A stretch of DNA of 64,000 bases from Mimachlamys varia (Eukaryota; Mollusca; Bivalvia; Pectinida; Pectinidae), in contig OX392529.1 in assembly GCA_947623455.1 (NCBI GenBank), positions 58,113,186 through 58,177,185 on the forward strand, given 5' to 3'. The translations under genes were made by a program, and so were the position numbers. Shown one piece after another: positions 11,177 through 22,639 of the stretch (positions within the stretch are counted from its first letter, which is position 1; every line of letters begins with the position of its first letter). The notes beneath the pieces are model-generated. The model saw only the letters and a list, made by a program, of their open reading frames with translations. It was not told the origin of the DNA and did not search any database.

Positions 11177-11862
11177 ATTTATATTTACGCGGGGGCATGC
11201 GCATCATTTTATCGACAAATAACCTATGATATTAATTACTTTGGCTTAATTTACTAGTATATCAGATGGTTTTGAATTGACAACAATAACTAAGCTTATC
11301 TTTGAAATGAAATAAGTTTGCTTATTTCTGATGCAAACAAATATATCAATAACAAAAACAATGTATTAACCGATTTTCCGAACAAATGTGATTTGTAATT
11401 TGTGTGTTTTAGCTTTGATTTCATAATTGTGAATTTTGAGTGATGAAAAACTAGAGTAAATGTGTGAAATATTTTCATGGGGTAACGCAACACAAAAAAA
11501 TAATAAATCACAACCACATATAAGAGACTTAACGTCTGAACTAACAAATTTATGTGTTAACATTGGTCATAATGTTTTCCTTGGTTTACTAAATGATCTC
11601 TGTTTTATTTTGTACGTCCTGATAGCAGTACATGAAGAGGTATATCAATAGGATCCCCGCAGGTATGTTTCATTATGGCCATCTTCGTGTCCAGTGGTTA
11701 CGCTCACCTAGAATATGTCATGTCAAAACTGAATGCACCGTGTGCGCCACCTTGTTGATGAGACAAAAAGACTGGTTCGAACCTTTGATGTACATCAAAT
11801 TAATTTCGTAGTCACATAATGGTAAAAACTGGCAGGCTTTGAAGTCGGTTGTGACTCCTTTG
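11177..11862. other. Gene-free stretch
   Basis: Short AT-rich frames on both strands at 11,296-11,651 are low-complexity and unrecognised. No other signal. Confidence 0.45.
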
Positions 11863-11881
11863 TATAATAATAATAATAATC
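11863..11881 (-). repeat. LINE 3' tail: ATT-type microsatellite
   Basis: A short run of TAA on the plus strand is the minus-strand element's terminal ATT repeat. It follows AATAAAG of the LINE 3' end and marks the 3' boundary of the LINE at 11,863-13,730. Confidence 0.75.
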
Positions 11882-13730
11882 TTTATTTCAGTCATAAAGG
11901 CCTCCAGCCCACAGTACATGTATACATTTATGTCAATTTGTTCCAAAATGCATGTTAAATAAATTGCAAAAAATGCACAAGTATTTGCATCTATTTATTA
12001 TACGAGTATAGTTATGATTTAAACTCATATTCACTATTCAAAGTAACATAATAATTATAGCAGATGTGATACGTAGGAGTGAGCAAATGTATAAACTATT
12101 TGACTGCACAAATTCACACCCTCCAAAGACAAACATTTGATTTGTAGAATAAACCCTAGAGTAGCCTACCATATATATAGCTTATACAAGTCATATATTT
12201 ATGACATTTGTATGCAGTCTATGTATAATAAACACTTTCATCTCACTTTATGTACAACAAGAAATCCTTCTCTAACTCTAAAAGCGCTTCTCTAAAACAC
12301 TCCTAATTTCTTGTGGTACTGCACATAACTCACAAGTGAACAAAAGTTGTCGAAAGAGTACCTGCTTTGGTGCAAGTTTAATGAGGTGTACAGAGTAGCT
12401 CTAAGATCTTTATACAATGGGCACACACAGAGAAAATGAAGCTCATCTTCAACAACATATATACCACGCTCATATAAACAGTAAGCACAGAGTTTCTCAG
12501 ACCTCTCAGTACCATTCCATCTACCAGTATCTATAACCAGATGATGATTTCCACACCTAAAACGTGATATAGCAATTCTTACATTTCTATTTACAATATG
12601 GCTCAAGTACTCTTCCATACAGAGGAGTGACTTAAAACTGCAATATGTGCGTAATCTGTCTTTTTGAAGCAGTTCACTATACCAAGACTGTAAAAATACA
12701 TCAATGAGTCTAATCTTTACATGTTGGAGCAAAATTCCAACATCTGATACACCCTGGTTTAACCAAGATTCACGGAATCCTAAATTACAAAGTACACGTC
12801 TGATCATTGTCGCCCATGTAACTCTACCTGCTGAGTCCAAATGACATAACATATCATGGCAGGCTCTTGGATATCTATGTGGTGGCATGGACAATATTTT
12901 CAACCAGTATTTTATACAACGGAGCATGAAGGTTACATGTAAAGGTTATCTACCCAGTTCACCCTAAATCATAGTTTTATTAGTACTGAGGTTAACACCT
13001 AAAATATATCTACAAAACCTTAAATGAACTGATTCAATAGCATCTGCAGACTCAAAACCCCACACATCTGCTCCATAACATAATATTGGTACGATCATAT
13101 GATCGAAGAGGAAAAAAGCCCTCTTGATATCCAATTTACTGACGAGGATAAATCTTTGAAGCATAAATAATGCTTTACTTGCTTGTTGAGCTAGATTGTT
13201 ACGACACATACTCCATGACAGCCTTGATGTAAAAAAGTACCAAGATATCTATAAAAACTCACAATTTCAATGCGCTCGCCTTTGTAAAACCAACGTTCAT
13301 TTCTTTTCACAATACCGCCTCTTCTTAACACAACAATCTTAGTCTTATCAAGATTTACTTTCATGCCATACTTGTCACAAAAATGTGATACACAGTCAAT
13401 TTGCTTCTGTGAACCTACCACTGTGTCAGACAGACTAGCAATATCATCAGCATACAGCAGTGATGTGCAATATTTTCAACACTCATATTTACAAATACAC
13501 CTCGACATTTTTGGAGCATCTCAAGTAGTTCATTTAGAAATAATACAAAAAGCAAAGGGCTTACCATACAACCTTGCATGGTTCCCACAGTACAATGAAA
13601 ATACTCTGATAAGGTTAACTTGTCGACCTTAACACATGATTTTAACTTTGAATGCATGGATGATATAACATCAAAAACATCCTTTGTAATGGGTGAAGAG
13701 AGCGTAAGTGAGCGTAACCCCAGTATATCG
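11863..13730 (-). pseudogene. Minus-strand LINE, 3' half: reverse transcriptase to C-terminus
   Basis: A 5'-truncated non-LTR retrotransposon read right to left. The palm begins at 13,415-13,657 with TVGTMQGCMVSPLLF. The YADD catalytic box (LYADDIASLSD) follows at about 13,440 in the next frame, then YGMKVNLDKTKIVVLRRGG, and FYRYLGTFL (13,191-13,421). The thumb is at 12,964-13,209 (LFDHMIVPILCYGADVWGFE). The C-terminal domain at 12,292-12,927 includes RFRCGNHHLVIDTGRW and DELHFLCVCPLYKDLR, a cysteine/histidine motif. At least two frameshifts separate these pieces. About 400 bp of 3' untranslated sequence ends in AATAAAG and the ATT tail. It resembles the plus-strand LINE at 17-21 kb in architecture. 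Confidence 0.9.
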
Positions 13731-13734
13731 AGGA

Positions 13735-15877
13735 TGCATTTAAAACGAACATCATTATTTCATTTAGTCAATTTGATATAAAAGAAACCCAATCAGTAGC
13801 CCTTTTTACTTGTTAACCTATTGACCAGCTAGTTTATCATCATGACCGGATTCATGTCATCAATATATATTACTCTACGTTAAATCTTAAAATAACTATC
13901 AACTTCACAAAGTGATCGAAATCAATTGTCTAGTTAACTCTATCGTAATAATGCCAAAGCTTTGATGATCGGATACCTTTATAGTGACTTTATACTGGCA
14001 TACCCTTCCGTTAGGCATTATATGTTAATTGACAAGATATACCCTAATATAAATCAAAGCACGAAACCTTTTCAGATCCTTAAAATGCTACAAAATGTTG
14101 CTTTTAAGGAGTCATCATTTTGAGTGTTGTACTGCTAGGAGGGTCGGATCGATCATAACCTAACAAGGTTACGGGGTGAAATGACACGATTTACTTTGGT
14201 TCACCTTACGTGCATGTCCTTGGTCTAATCCTACCACGACAAACAATTACACTTCACCTTCGTGTACCAAAGGTTTAAGCTGATGATTGGTGTTGGGGTG
14301 GAGTTCTAACCATCAAAACTTGGACACATAAGTTTTAGCAACAATCGATTTCTACTTCATAACCGCTCAACATGGTGGGGCTTTATCTCACAGATTTAAC
14401 ATCCAATTCCTAATTTGACCCCTGAAATAATACTATTCGACACTGACATTACTTGGATTCAATTTATTTACATGGTGGTGGTGTAGCACAAACACCCTTA
14501 TCAATTTGGTTCTTACATCAATTATTTTTGTCTAGAATGTGACCTTTAAATAACAGTGATATATTTCAACTGATTCAATGAACATGATTACACGTCTGTT
14601 CATTATAATCAAAGTACTGAAAGATAAAGCAGAAAACAGTTTATATATACTGTGGATGGATTACATAATAGAAATAAAATGTTATGCAAAATCAGCAAAT
14701 TTTGTTTTTTCATCGACCACGCTGAAAAGTCAGAATTGTCGGTGAGTCATTGTGGTAGGTGAAAGCTCAGTGGTCGGTGAAAGGCCACGGCTGCAAAGGG
14801 AATTGAGTCTCGTAATAATCGAGATCTCGCGTAGGTAGACCCTAAAGGTCCCGGGAGGGTGTGAAAATCACCCTTAGTTCACGTGATCGATTAAAAATAG
14901 CGATCACGTGATAGTCATACCGAAAACCTACTGAAACCGTAAAGATATACTTATGGAATATTGGAAAGCTGAGAGCCTGTACAACCTACAAAGTGCAAAA
15001 ATATAGCATAACACATGTCAAACTATAATTTAAAGCACAATTAATCAATTACCCACTAACATAAATATATTTATTGTGCCAATAAATTAAATAAAAAACG
15101 TTTTAATATACAACTGAGTACAACTGATTGTCAAAATAAAACCAGATTATGTCACATGAGTGACACGGTGACCAGATAAACAGTTCGACATCCTAGTAGA
15201 CGATTTCGTCATGTATTCTCGTTGATACTCAATAACATGTCTCTACCTATTTCATACAATGAATTTTCACGAATAAATGACAAGGTACTGGATACATAAG
15301 CACCAGATAGCCGTAAATCATCATTTATTCAACGCGGTAGCATTCCGACATGTGGTCTGAATGCGCAAAGGACAAACCCGCGATCACTTCCGGGTATGAG
15401 GGTTGTGCGTAATGTACTGCCGTCTCCATGATGTTGACGGGATGACTGGGAAATGTGTTGCTATCGTTAACAATGCATTTACACCATTAAATTATCTACA
15501 GACAACACAAATCACACGCAAGTAAATATTCTAAAGAGCGACCCATCTGACAGCCTGATTATTTGGCTGAGAGATATTACCACTCTTGCTTTTAGATGGC
15601 GGATACTGGCGGATTCTTGGTTGGGTGATTTCCAATGTACAAAATAACGACGATAGTCTGTCGGAACTTCGAAAATCTATAGCCCATCTAGTAGTGTAAC
15701 ACATACCGACCAGGCATCGCTGTGTATTATTTGTTTACAACATGTGTTCATTAGGGTTATAAGTATGTCACTCTCAGTCCAACGTACGTTTGTTTATAAT
15801 AATGTACCATTGTGAGTAAATCGCTTGAATGACCCTGATGGTAAGAATCAAAGGGTATAAAAGCGACAAGGTTAGCA
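13735..15877. other. Gene-free stretch with hairpins
   Basis: No coding region is supported. A perfect hairpin lies at 14,879-14,911 (see its entry). A moderately GC-rich patch at about 15,340-15,480 contains ACTTCCGGGT, an ETS-like motif, but no gene starts beside it. Confidence 0.45.
14879..14911. repeat. Hairpin with E-box arms
   Basis: TCACGTGATCG at 14,879-14,889 and its complement at 14,901-14,911 flank an 11-base AT loop. Each arm contains the palindromic E-box CACGTG. Confidence 0.65.
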
Positions 15878-15880
15878 ACT

Positions 15881-16070
15881 ATGTTGAGTGTAAGCTAACC
15901 TTTACACCTAGTGCACTAGTAGTGCACTACCTTTAAACTAGTAGTGCACTTCATTTAAACTGCAGGTAAACTAGAAGTGCACTACACCCTGAACCCCATA
16001 TAGGTCAAATATCCCTAAGGTAAATGGGCAGTCCCATCCATCTACCTGTGATTTTTACCTGTACCCCGCC
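15881..16070 (+). repeat. Dispersed repeat family, copy A (5' part)
   Basis: The segment starting GTTGAGTGTAAGCTAACC matches the start of the copy at 62,913. Both contain several short TAGTAGTGCACTAC sub-repeats and then TACCTGT-rich sequence. Similarity fades after about 190 bp. Confidence 0.7.
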
Positions 16071-16508
16071 TTTGTCGTCTGCTAGTTCTTAGAAGCTGGC
16101 CTTATCATTAGTTAATATTTATTACTTTAATGTATATATATGCATTATATGTAGTTATTTTTCTCAAACAACCTTCTTTCTTTCACTTCAAAACTAGAAA
16201 TTATGAAATCCTGATAATTACTGTTAGAATTTTTCCCAAAACTTTCTTGCATACAGGACATTGAAATTGAAACCAATTTGATTAATTATGATAACACATA
16301 TTTTAACTTGTACTTGGGTTTATCATGTTGATATGAAATTAAAAATCATTGAGAATATATTTAGATATTTAAATATTTCCCTTTAAATACTCAATATTTT
16401 GAGGACTTTAATATTTTTTTGTTTTATTCAAAACATTTAATTATACAATAATACATTGATAGTACATAAAATAACATTGAAATCAATCTAGTTTATATTG
16501 GGTGTAAT

Positions 16509-16544
16509 CAGGGACGTATATATGAGAAAATATGTACGTCTCTG
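16509..16544. mobile_element. Micro-MITE palindrome, copy 1
   Basis: The left arm is CAGGGACGTATA and the right arm is the complement of CAGAGACGTACATA, around a short AT loop. The ends match those of the copies at 16,825, 49,230 and 63,525. The 8 bases on each side agree at 5 of 8 positions, which is weak evidence for a target duplication. Confidence 0.55.
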
Positions 16545-16737
16545 GCTTAGTCGCTTCATATAGTTTGATAATAAAATACTAAAATTCATTATACTTATTT
16601 TTTTCTAATAATCAGTATAATAGTATTTTAAAATGATGCATTTCCCATATTTAGGCCTAAATATTGAAGGCAATAACAGGTTGTATAAAATATGACTTGA
16701 AGGTTTATGCATAAATGTAATAATAATTATTTGTTGT

Positions 16738-16816
16738 AATTAAATGATTCCATTAAAATGACCTTGCTTTTTTTAAAAAAAAAAAGCAAGGTCAGTTTAA
16801 TTGAATCATTTTAATT
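16738..16816. repeat. Long imperfect hairpin (about 37-bp arms)
   Basis: The arms contain ATGATTCCATTAAAATGACC and, inverted on the far side, its near complement, closing on a T-run/A-run centre with TGACCTTGC stems. It is MITE-like, but no target duplication or second copy is seen. Confidence 0.7.
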
Positions 16817-16824
16817 AATTATAT

Positions 16825-16862
16825 CAGGAACGTATATGTGCCCTCTCACATATACGTCCCTG
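16825..16862. mobile_element. Micro-MITE palindrome, copy 2
   Basis: The arms are CAGGAACGTATATGTG and the complement of CAGGGACGTATATGTG, around a 6-base loop. Flanking octamers AATTATAT and GATTCTAT match at 6 of 8 positions, consistent with a decayed 8-bp target duplication, although the AT-rich context makes chance matches likelier. Confidence 0.6.
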
Positions 16863-16984
16863 ATTCTATATTCTAAGTACAACAAATAAATAATATACAG
16901 TTATATTAGCCTAAATTAGAACAAAGTTAAGCCTGTGCCAGTCACATTTATTGTACCTTTAAAAATAATCAACCTGAAGACTTA

Positions 16985-18682
16985 TGTAACTAAAAAAGAC
17001 GGATAGAGATCTTTAGGTAGAATCAAAAGAGTCAAAATATCTGTGTTTTAAATGAGATCCTCGCTACACCTTTGTTAAACAAGACAGATGTCGAAGTATG
17101 TGTTCACAGCTTTTGTTCTTTTCTAAATGAAATAAGTTTTCCATTGTGTGATGAACATATATGTAAGTCAACTATAACTGATAATGTTCCAAAGAAAAAC
17201 TAAATTTAAACCCTGGTTTAATTTCACATGTAAACAGAAATATAAGATAAACAAAGATACATTACATTCATTTAACAATTTTAAAAATGCTGATAATCAC
17301 AGAATATTGATAGAGAAAAAATTATTATAAGAAATTTGAATTAAGACTGAAGAGAGAATATCAGCGACAGGAGGGCGATATGATGGAGTATCTAAGAGAA
17401 CACAACCCGAAACATTTTTATAAATACTTTTCAAAACGAAAATTTAAAGTTTCTCACAAAATATCTCTTGACAAATTCTACAACCATTTTAAAAATTTAA
17501 GCTGTCAAGATGATCCAGTGAATGAGATAGGAGTAAGAACTTTATATGAAAATAATGCATCATGTGTATTTGAAGAATTAGTCTCGCATATTACAGAAAA
17601 AGAAATTATTTCTGCAATACATAAGTTACGTAGAGATAAAAGATGTGGTGAGGACGAAATGCTAAATAAAATATTTATTGATTGCACGGATATAGTTTTG
17701 CCATATATAATCACTCTTTTTAATTCTATTTTTGAATTAGGGATTTTTCCTGAAGCTTGGTCAACTGGAAGTATCACCCCGGTATATAAGAAAGGCGACA
17801 TAGAAAATACAAATAACTACAGGCGTATTACTCTAGTGAGTTGTATGGGGAAGCTCTTTACTTCAATATTGAATGAACGACTGGTGAATTGGGATATTAA
17901 ATATAATATAATAACAGATGCTCAATCTGGTTTTAGACCTGGACATTCAACCGTTGATGCAATATTTGTCCTTCAGACTTTAATTAATAGATACTTAAGT
18001 AAAAAAGGTGGAAGATTTTACTGTTGCTTGTTGATTACAAGAAAGCCTTTGACTTCATTGACAGATCTCAGATGTGGTGTAAATTAATTAAGCAGGATGT
18101 TAGAGGGAAAATGTTACAAATAATTCAATCATTACATAGTTCGGTAAAGTCTTGTGTAAAGCACAATGGTTTCTATTCAGATTTTTTCCCAAATACAATC
18201 GGGTCTTTTCCAGGGGGAAATTCTGTCACCAATTTTTACTCAATGTACGTCAATGACTGTGAAAAACATTTTATAAAAGAAGGTTGTCCATCAATCGAAA
18301 TCAATTTAATTCATGTTTTTCTATTAATGTACGCCGATGATATTGTGATATTTGGAGAAACGCCAGAAAAGTTACAACAAATTCTGGAAGCTCTCAAATC
18401 ATATAATGAAAAGTACAAACTCAATTTGAACACTGATAAGACAAAAATAGTAGTTTCAGGAATGGTGGTGGGATAAGAAAAAATGAGAATTGGTTTTATG
18501 ACACTAAAGAGCTCCAAGTCGTTAACCAATTATCTTGACATGCTTTTTAATTATAACGGAAAATTTAATGTTACTCAAAAACATGTAGCAGATAAAGGTA
18601 ATAAGGCATATTATGCACTTTGTAATAAGTTCAAAAATCATAGTTTTAATATCACAACACAATGTTCTATATTCGACACTTA
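16985..18682 (+). pseudogene. Plus-strand LINE: endonuclease end, linker and reverse transcriptase
   Basis: First part of a non-LTR retrotransposon broken by a mariner. The linker encodes FKPWFNFTCKQKYKINKD (about 17,205-17,260). The frame at 17,380-18,087 continues with NPKHFYKYFSKRKFK, the fingers (SITPVYKKGDIENTNNYRRI, LVSCMGKLF) and QSGFRPGHSTVDAI. A frameshift near 18,020 leads into the palm (LVDYKKAFDFIDRSQMW, with the first catalytic aspartate). The YADD box is LLMYADDIVIFG (about 18,325-18,360), then LNLNTDKTKIVVSG. The thumb region extends to 18,680 (ADKGNKAYYALCNKF, CSIFDTY). Frameshifts and stops near 17,325, 18,020 and 18,476 make it inactive. The 5' end is indistinct. Confidence 0.92.
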
Positions 18683-19984
18683 CGAGGGGTGTTCCGAAAA
18701 TAATGTCACTTGCATCGGTGCTCATATAGCGGAAGTGCTTTTGTTCATTTTAATTTTGCTCTGCCCTTCAAAATACTCTCCGCCAGCCAGAACACACCTT
18801 TTTAGCCGGTCAATCCATTTTTGGAAGCATTTTTGATACTCTTCAATGGGTACACCCATCAGACACTGATAAACAGCAGTTCCAAGGGCATTTCTTGAAT
18901 TGTATCTCCTTCCAGATAAATGATATTTAAGTTTTGGAAAGAGAAAATAGTCGCAGGGGGCCATGTCTGGCGAACACGGAGGGTGCGGAAGGACGGTAAC
19001 CTTCTCTGACTCCAAAAAGTCAGTCACAATACGTGCCTTGTGAGCGGGTGCATTATCATGCAAAAGTCGGACATACTTAAGTCCTGATTTGGGGCGGCGA
19101 CTTTTGTAGTAGTTCTTCAACTTTCTCAGAACAACGTTTTTATAGAACTTGCCTGTGACCGTTCTGCCTTTTGGCACCGGGATTTGAATAGCTGGACCCT
19201 TATTAGTGAAAAAAATAGCATACAAAACCTTCTTTACCGTTCGTATTCGTTTGGCAATACTTGGGCGTCTGGCATTTTTAGTGGCCCTTATTCGGTTGGC
19301 AACCTTCCGTTTTGGTTCAAAACAATACACCCAGGTCTCATCACCAGTGACTATATTATCAAAAGCCTTTTTACTATATTTTGAGAAGTTTTTTTGCCAT
19401 TGTTACACGCGTCTTCTTGTTGCTCATCGGTTAACAAATGGGGTATCCATCTTGCATTTATCTTTTAGGTGTTTCTTCAAAATTGCATGAACTCTTGCTA
19501 ACGACAAGTTTGTCATTCGAGCCAATTGTCTTACGGTGAATCGAGCATCAGTTTGGAGGATATTTCGGATTTTTTCTATGTTACCTTTGGTCGTAGTTGT
19601 TGCAGGATGACCTGGGTGAGCAGCATCTTTCAGTTGCTGCTGCAAAGCACTAAATTTACTTACCCACCTACAAACAGTCCTGTGTGACATTTGGCCCTCC
19701 CCATTAATGTCACACACCTCGCGATGAATATCTACAGTCTTTATGCCGAGTAATGACCTACCTTTTATATAGGCCCTAATTTCAAGAACATTTTCACCTC
19801 GTTTTCCTGTGATTTTGTGTCTAGTCTAACGAATGGGCTATGAAAAGATGTACACTGTACCGAGGCCAGTGAACGTGTGGACGAGATATTTACCTGTGTC
19901 ACGAGCCAGGGATCACTCAATGGACACGAGGTGGTTTTTCCGCGAAATAAAGCACAGATGACATTATTTATGGAACACCCCTCG
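18683..19984 (-). mobile_element. Mariner (DD34D) transposon, full length
   Basis: A 1,302-bp element with inverted terminal repeats that begin CGAGGGGTGTTCC at both ends and extend for about 25 bp (the left end continues GAAAATAATGTCA, the right ATAAATAATGTCA). It is flanked by TA on both sides, the mariner target duplication (18,681-18,682 and 19,985-19,986). The transposase is on the minus strand. Removing the element rejoins the host LINE's thumb (FDTY before, SAEVWGFHKALDVEKL after), confirming both the boundaries and the relative age. Confidence 0.95.
18722..19717 (-). pseudogene. Mariner transposase, broken
   Basis: The enzyme that cuts and pastes the element through a DDD triad. The N-terminal piece (19,424-19,717) holds two helix-turn-helix regions, including RTVCRWVSKFSALQQQLKD and FTVRQLARMTNLSLARVHAI. 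The catalytic piece reads GDETWVYCFEPKR (first Asp), LLHDNAPAHKARIV (second Asp) and SPDMAPCDYFLFPKLK (third Asp). Thirty-four residues separate the second and third Asp, the mariner DD34D signature. The C-terminus, YQKCFQKWIDRLKRCV and GGEYFEG, is intact. Between the two pieces (about 19,330-19,430) at least two frameshifts and a stop disrupt the PHLLTDEQ region, so no functional protein is made. Confidence 0.95.
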
Positions 19985-21165
19985 TATGTCAATAGCATTT
20001 AAAGTTATAGTGCGGAAGTATGGGGATTTCATAAGGCTTTGGATGTTGAAAAGTTACATATATTTTTTTGTAAAAGGCTGCTCGGAGTTAAGAAGAGTAC
20101 TTGTAACAACTTAGTTTATTGTGTGTTAGAAAGATTACCTTTGTCTGTATGTAGGAAATTGACAATTATCAAATATTGGTTAAAATTAAAAACCACGAAT
20201 AATTGCATTTTAAAATCAAGTTACGAGGAAAGAATTTTGTCTAATGAAAGCTGGATTTCAAACATCTGCACTGAACTTAACAAATTGGGTTTAACTTACC
20301 TTTGGGACAATGCAATTAATAACAGAAATACCCATACAATCATTGAGCAAAGACTTTTTGATATTTACCAACAGGAAATACTAGCAAATATACAAACAAC
20401 ATCGAAAGGTTTACTTTATCGAAATCTAATAGATAATTTCACTCTGCAATTATATTTAAGAAAATCAATTAACAACTCATAAAAAAAGATTATAGCTCTT
20501 TATAGATTTAGCTCACATAATCTAAATATTGAACAGGGGCGTTATAGAAACATTCATAGGGATAAAATATTTTGTAATTTATGTACCTCACATAGCATTG
20601 AAGATGATTTTCATTTTATATTAAAGTGTAATTTTTATAACGACTTAAGGTGCGAATTTATTAAACTTTATTATTATAAACGACCAAGTGTTTTCAAATT
20701 GATTCAACTATTTAATACTCAAAACATTAAGGAATTGAATAGTTTAGGAAAATTCTTGTTTTTAAGTAGAAAACGTCGGAATAGCACTGTATAATCATAT
20801 ATAGATTTTTTCCAATTTGCATTTCAAAAAGTATTTCTTATTATATTTAATAATATATCGTAATAACACTGTATTATCTTTTATCCAATTTTGCCTGCTT
20901 ACATCTCGATCAGTATTCCAAATCATATTTGAAAAGATATTTGTAAAATGTTTATAAAAAATAATATATGCTGTCATTTTGTCGTATTGCATGGTTAATG
21001 ATAATACATACTGCTATCATGTTTGCCATTATACAATATGCTCATATTGTTGATATGACTGTTATTGTAAACATGTTTCATTATGAATTTGTAATATACA
21101 TACATGTATGTCTACTCTCCAATATGTTTTTGCATAAGGAATAAAGAAATCTGAAAATCTGAATC
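19985..21165 (+). pseudogene. Plus-strand LINE, continuation after the mariner: thumb, C-terminus and 3' end
   Basis: The second part of the LINE begun at 16,985. SAEVWGFHKALDVEKLHIFF and CKRLLGVKKSTCNNLVYC continue the thumb, then LTIIKYWLKL, and the frame ends at 20,482. After one stop the frame continues with IALYRFSSHNLNIEQGRY and KIFCNLCTSHSIEDDFHFIL, the C-terminal cysteine/histidine motif shared with the LINE at 12.3 kb. The ORF ends near 20,793. About 370 bp of AT-rich 3' untranslated sequence follows, ending AATAAAGAAATCTGAAAATC TGAA-like at about 21,140-21,163, the probable LINE tail. Confidence 0.9.
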
Positions 21166-22040
21166 CCTTACCCTCCAGGCATAATTACGTACCTGACCTG
21201 CCTGGGCAACATCCTCACAGAGGTCAGGATAAGGGGACACCACTAGGCTGGCTGTAGTTAGCCAGGTGTGAATTTCTCACCTCCCACTCCCACACGGCCA
21301 TCACTGGCCAAGTCTGATTAAAGGCCTGAGGGCCCTGTTAATTGATTAATGATGATAACATTGATTACAGTCAATTGGAATACATGTAGATGTATATTGG
21401 TATTATGATATGAAGAAGGAAATGGCTTTAAATGTTCTGGTGAAAGTAATCTTTTCTTAGTACTTGATGTTTATATAACCTTTAATTTGTATGCATTGTA
21501 CATCAGTGAAACCAAATACCAACGCCGGTACATGCAGGTAGTATTGCACAGCTAGCTTCGTAATATCAAATATTCAAGTAATTTGTGATTGAAAATACTA
21601 TACTAAGTACAAAATCTGTTCCTCTAATATATTATTTTTTTGTATTACAATCTGTTGTTTACTATACATATTTTTAGTAGGATTAATTTCAACATAATAC
21701 ATGTATTATACATTTTTTTTATTTCAACACATACCTTTCAATTTAATTGTAGAATGAAAATATTTAAATAAAAAAGAATCATTGTTACTTCTTTAAAAAA
21801 TAATTATAAGTTATTATATTTTAATTATTATTATATTTAAAATTTTGACATGCATGTATGATGCATATCCTCGGGCATAAACTTTTTCATTCTTGTACTT
21901 ATATGAGTAACAAACCAATGACTTCAACAGTATAACATAAAAGTACAGGTAAATCATATTACATCTGTACAGGTAAAGACACAGGGTAGGCAAGGTCACT
22001 TCCATTACCTGTAGTGGTTTTTGTGGTCACACTTATCTGT
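21166..22040 (-). repeat. Dispersed repeat family, copy C (inverted relative to 63 kb)
   Basis: This segment is the reverse complement of the repeat at 63,020-63,930. Shared pieces, in matching order, include ACCCTCCAGGCATAATTA, GGCTGGCTGTAGTTAGCCAG, GTGTGAATTTCTCACCT, CATCACTGGCCAAG, CAGTCAATTGGA, GGAAATGGCTTT and CAGGTAAATCATATTAC. At 21,541-21,562 it carries the uninterrupted sequence where the 63-kb copy has a micro-MITE. No coding region is present. Minus-strand frames here are shadows. Confidence 0.82.
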
Positions 22041-22639
22041 ATATATTTGCAACTGTAGACTAGTCACTAACCAGGATCTTACTACATATAGCGACGAACT
22101 CTTTTAGTCACAGTAGCACTAGTAGCATGACACCGAGGAATGAAACGCTTACGTTTCTCGATTTCGATGATGCAAATAGGTCTAGAGCTTGATGCAAGTA
22201 GGGTGTTTTTTAAGGGTGTTGTTAGTCATTTTATCTGGTACAACATATGGGGAAGGCTATACCCTTGACCAGTCAGACGCGGATTATGATCATGGTCTTG
22301 ACTTTGACAACACTGCTTGTGTTCATTTTGATTACTCTACCCCAGTTTCACAACCCAATATACCGTTTGTCCAAAGCAAAGTTGCTGACTCTGGGTTAGG
22401 ATCTAGAGGGATAAGTGTTCGCCCAAAAACCTTAATCTAGATGCGAGTTTGGGGTTACACGATGGTGGTATGCAAAAGGTTGAGAGAGAGATTAAAGAAC
22501 TAAGAAAATAGGTGTTACACGTGTAGGCTTTCAGCCGCAATTTACTGTCAAAAACACAACCAATGAAATATGTACCCCATCCGAATAGTAAAAGATAGGT
22601 AGTCATCAGTATAACAATGTAACCACAAAGAAACAAACA
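22041..22639 (+). other. Leader of a gypsy remnant or unassigned DNA
   Basis: An open frame at 22,189-22,440 (83 codons) begins with a hydrophobic stretch (CFLRVLLVILSG) and then acidic DQSDADYDHGLDFDN. It is unrecognised. It could be the N-terminal leader of the gag that follows at 22,640, but there are stops between them. No LTR or primer-binding site could be placed. Confidence 0.3.
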
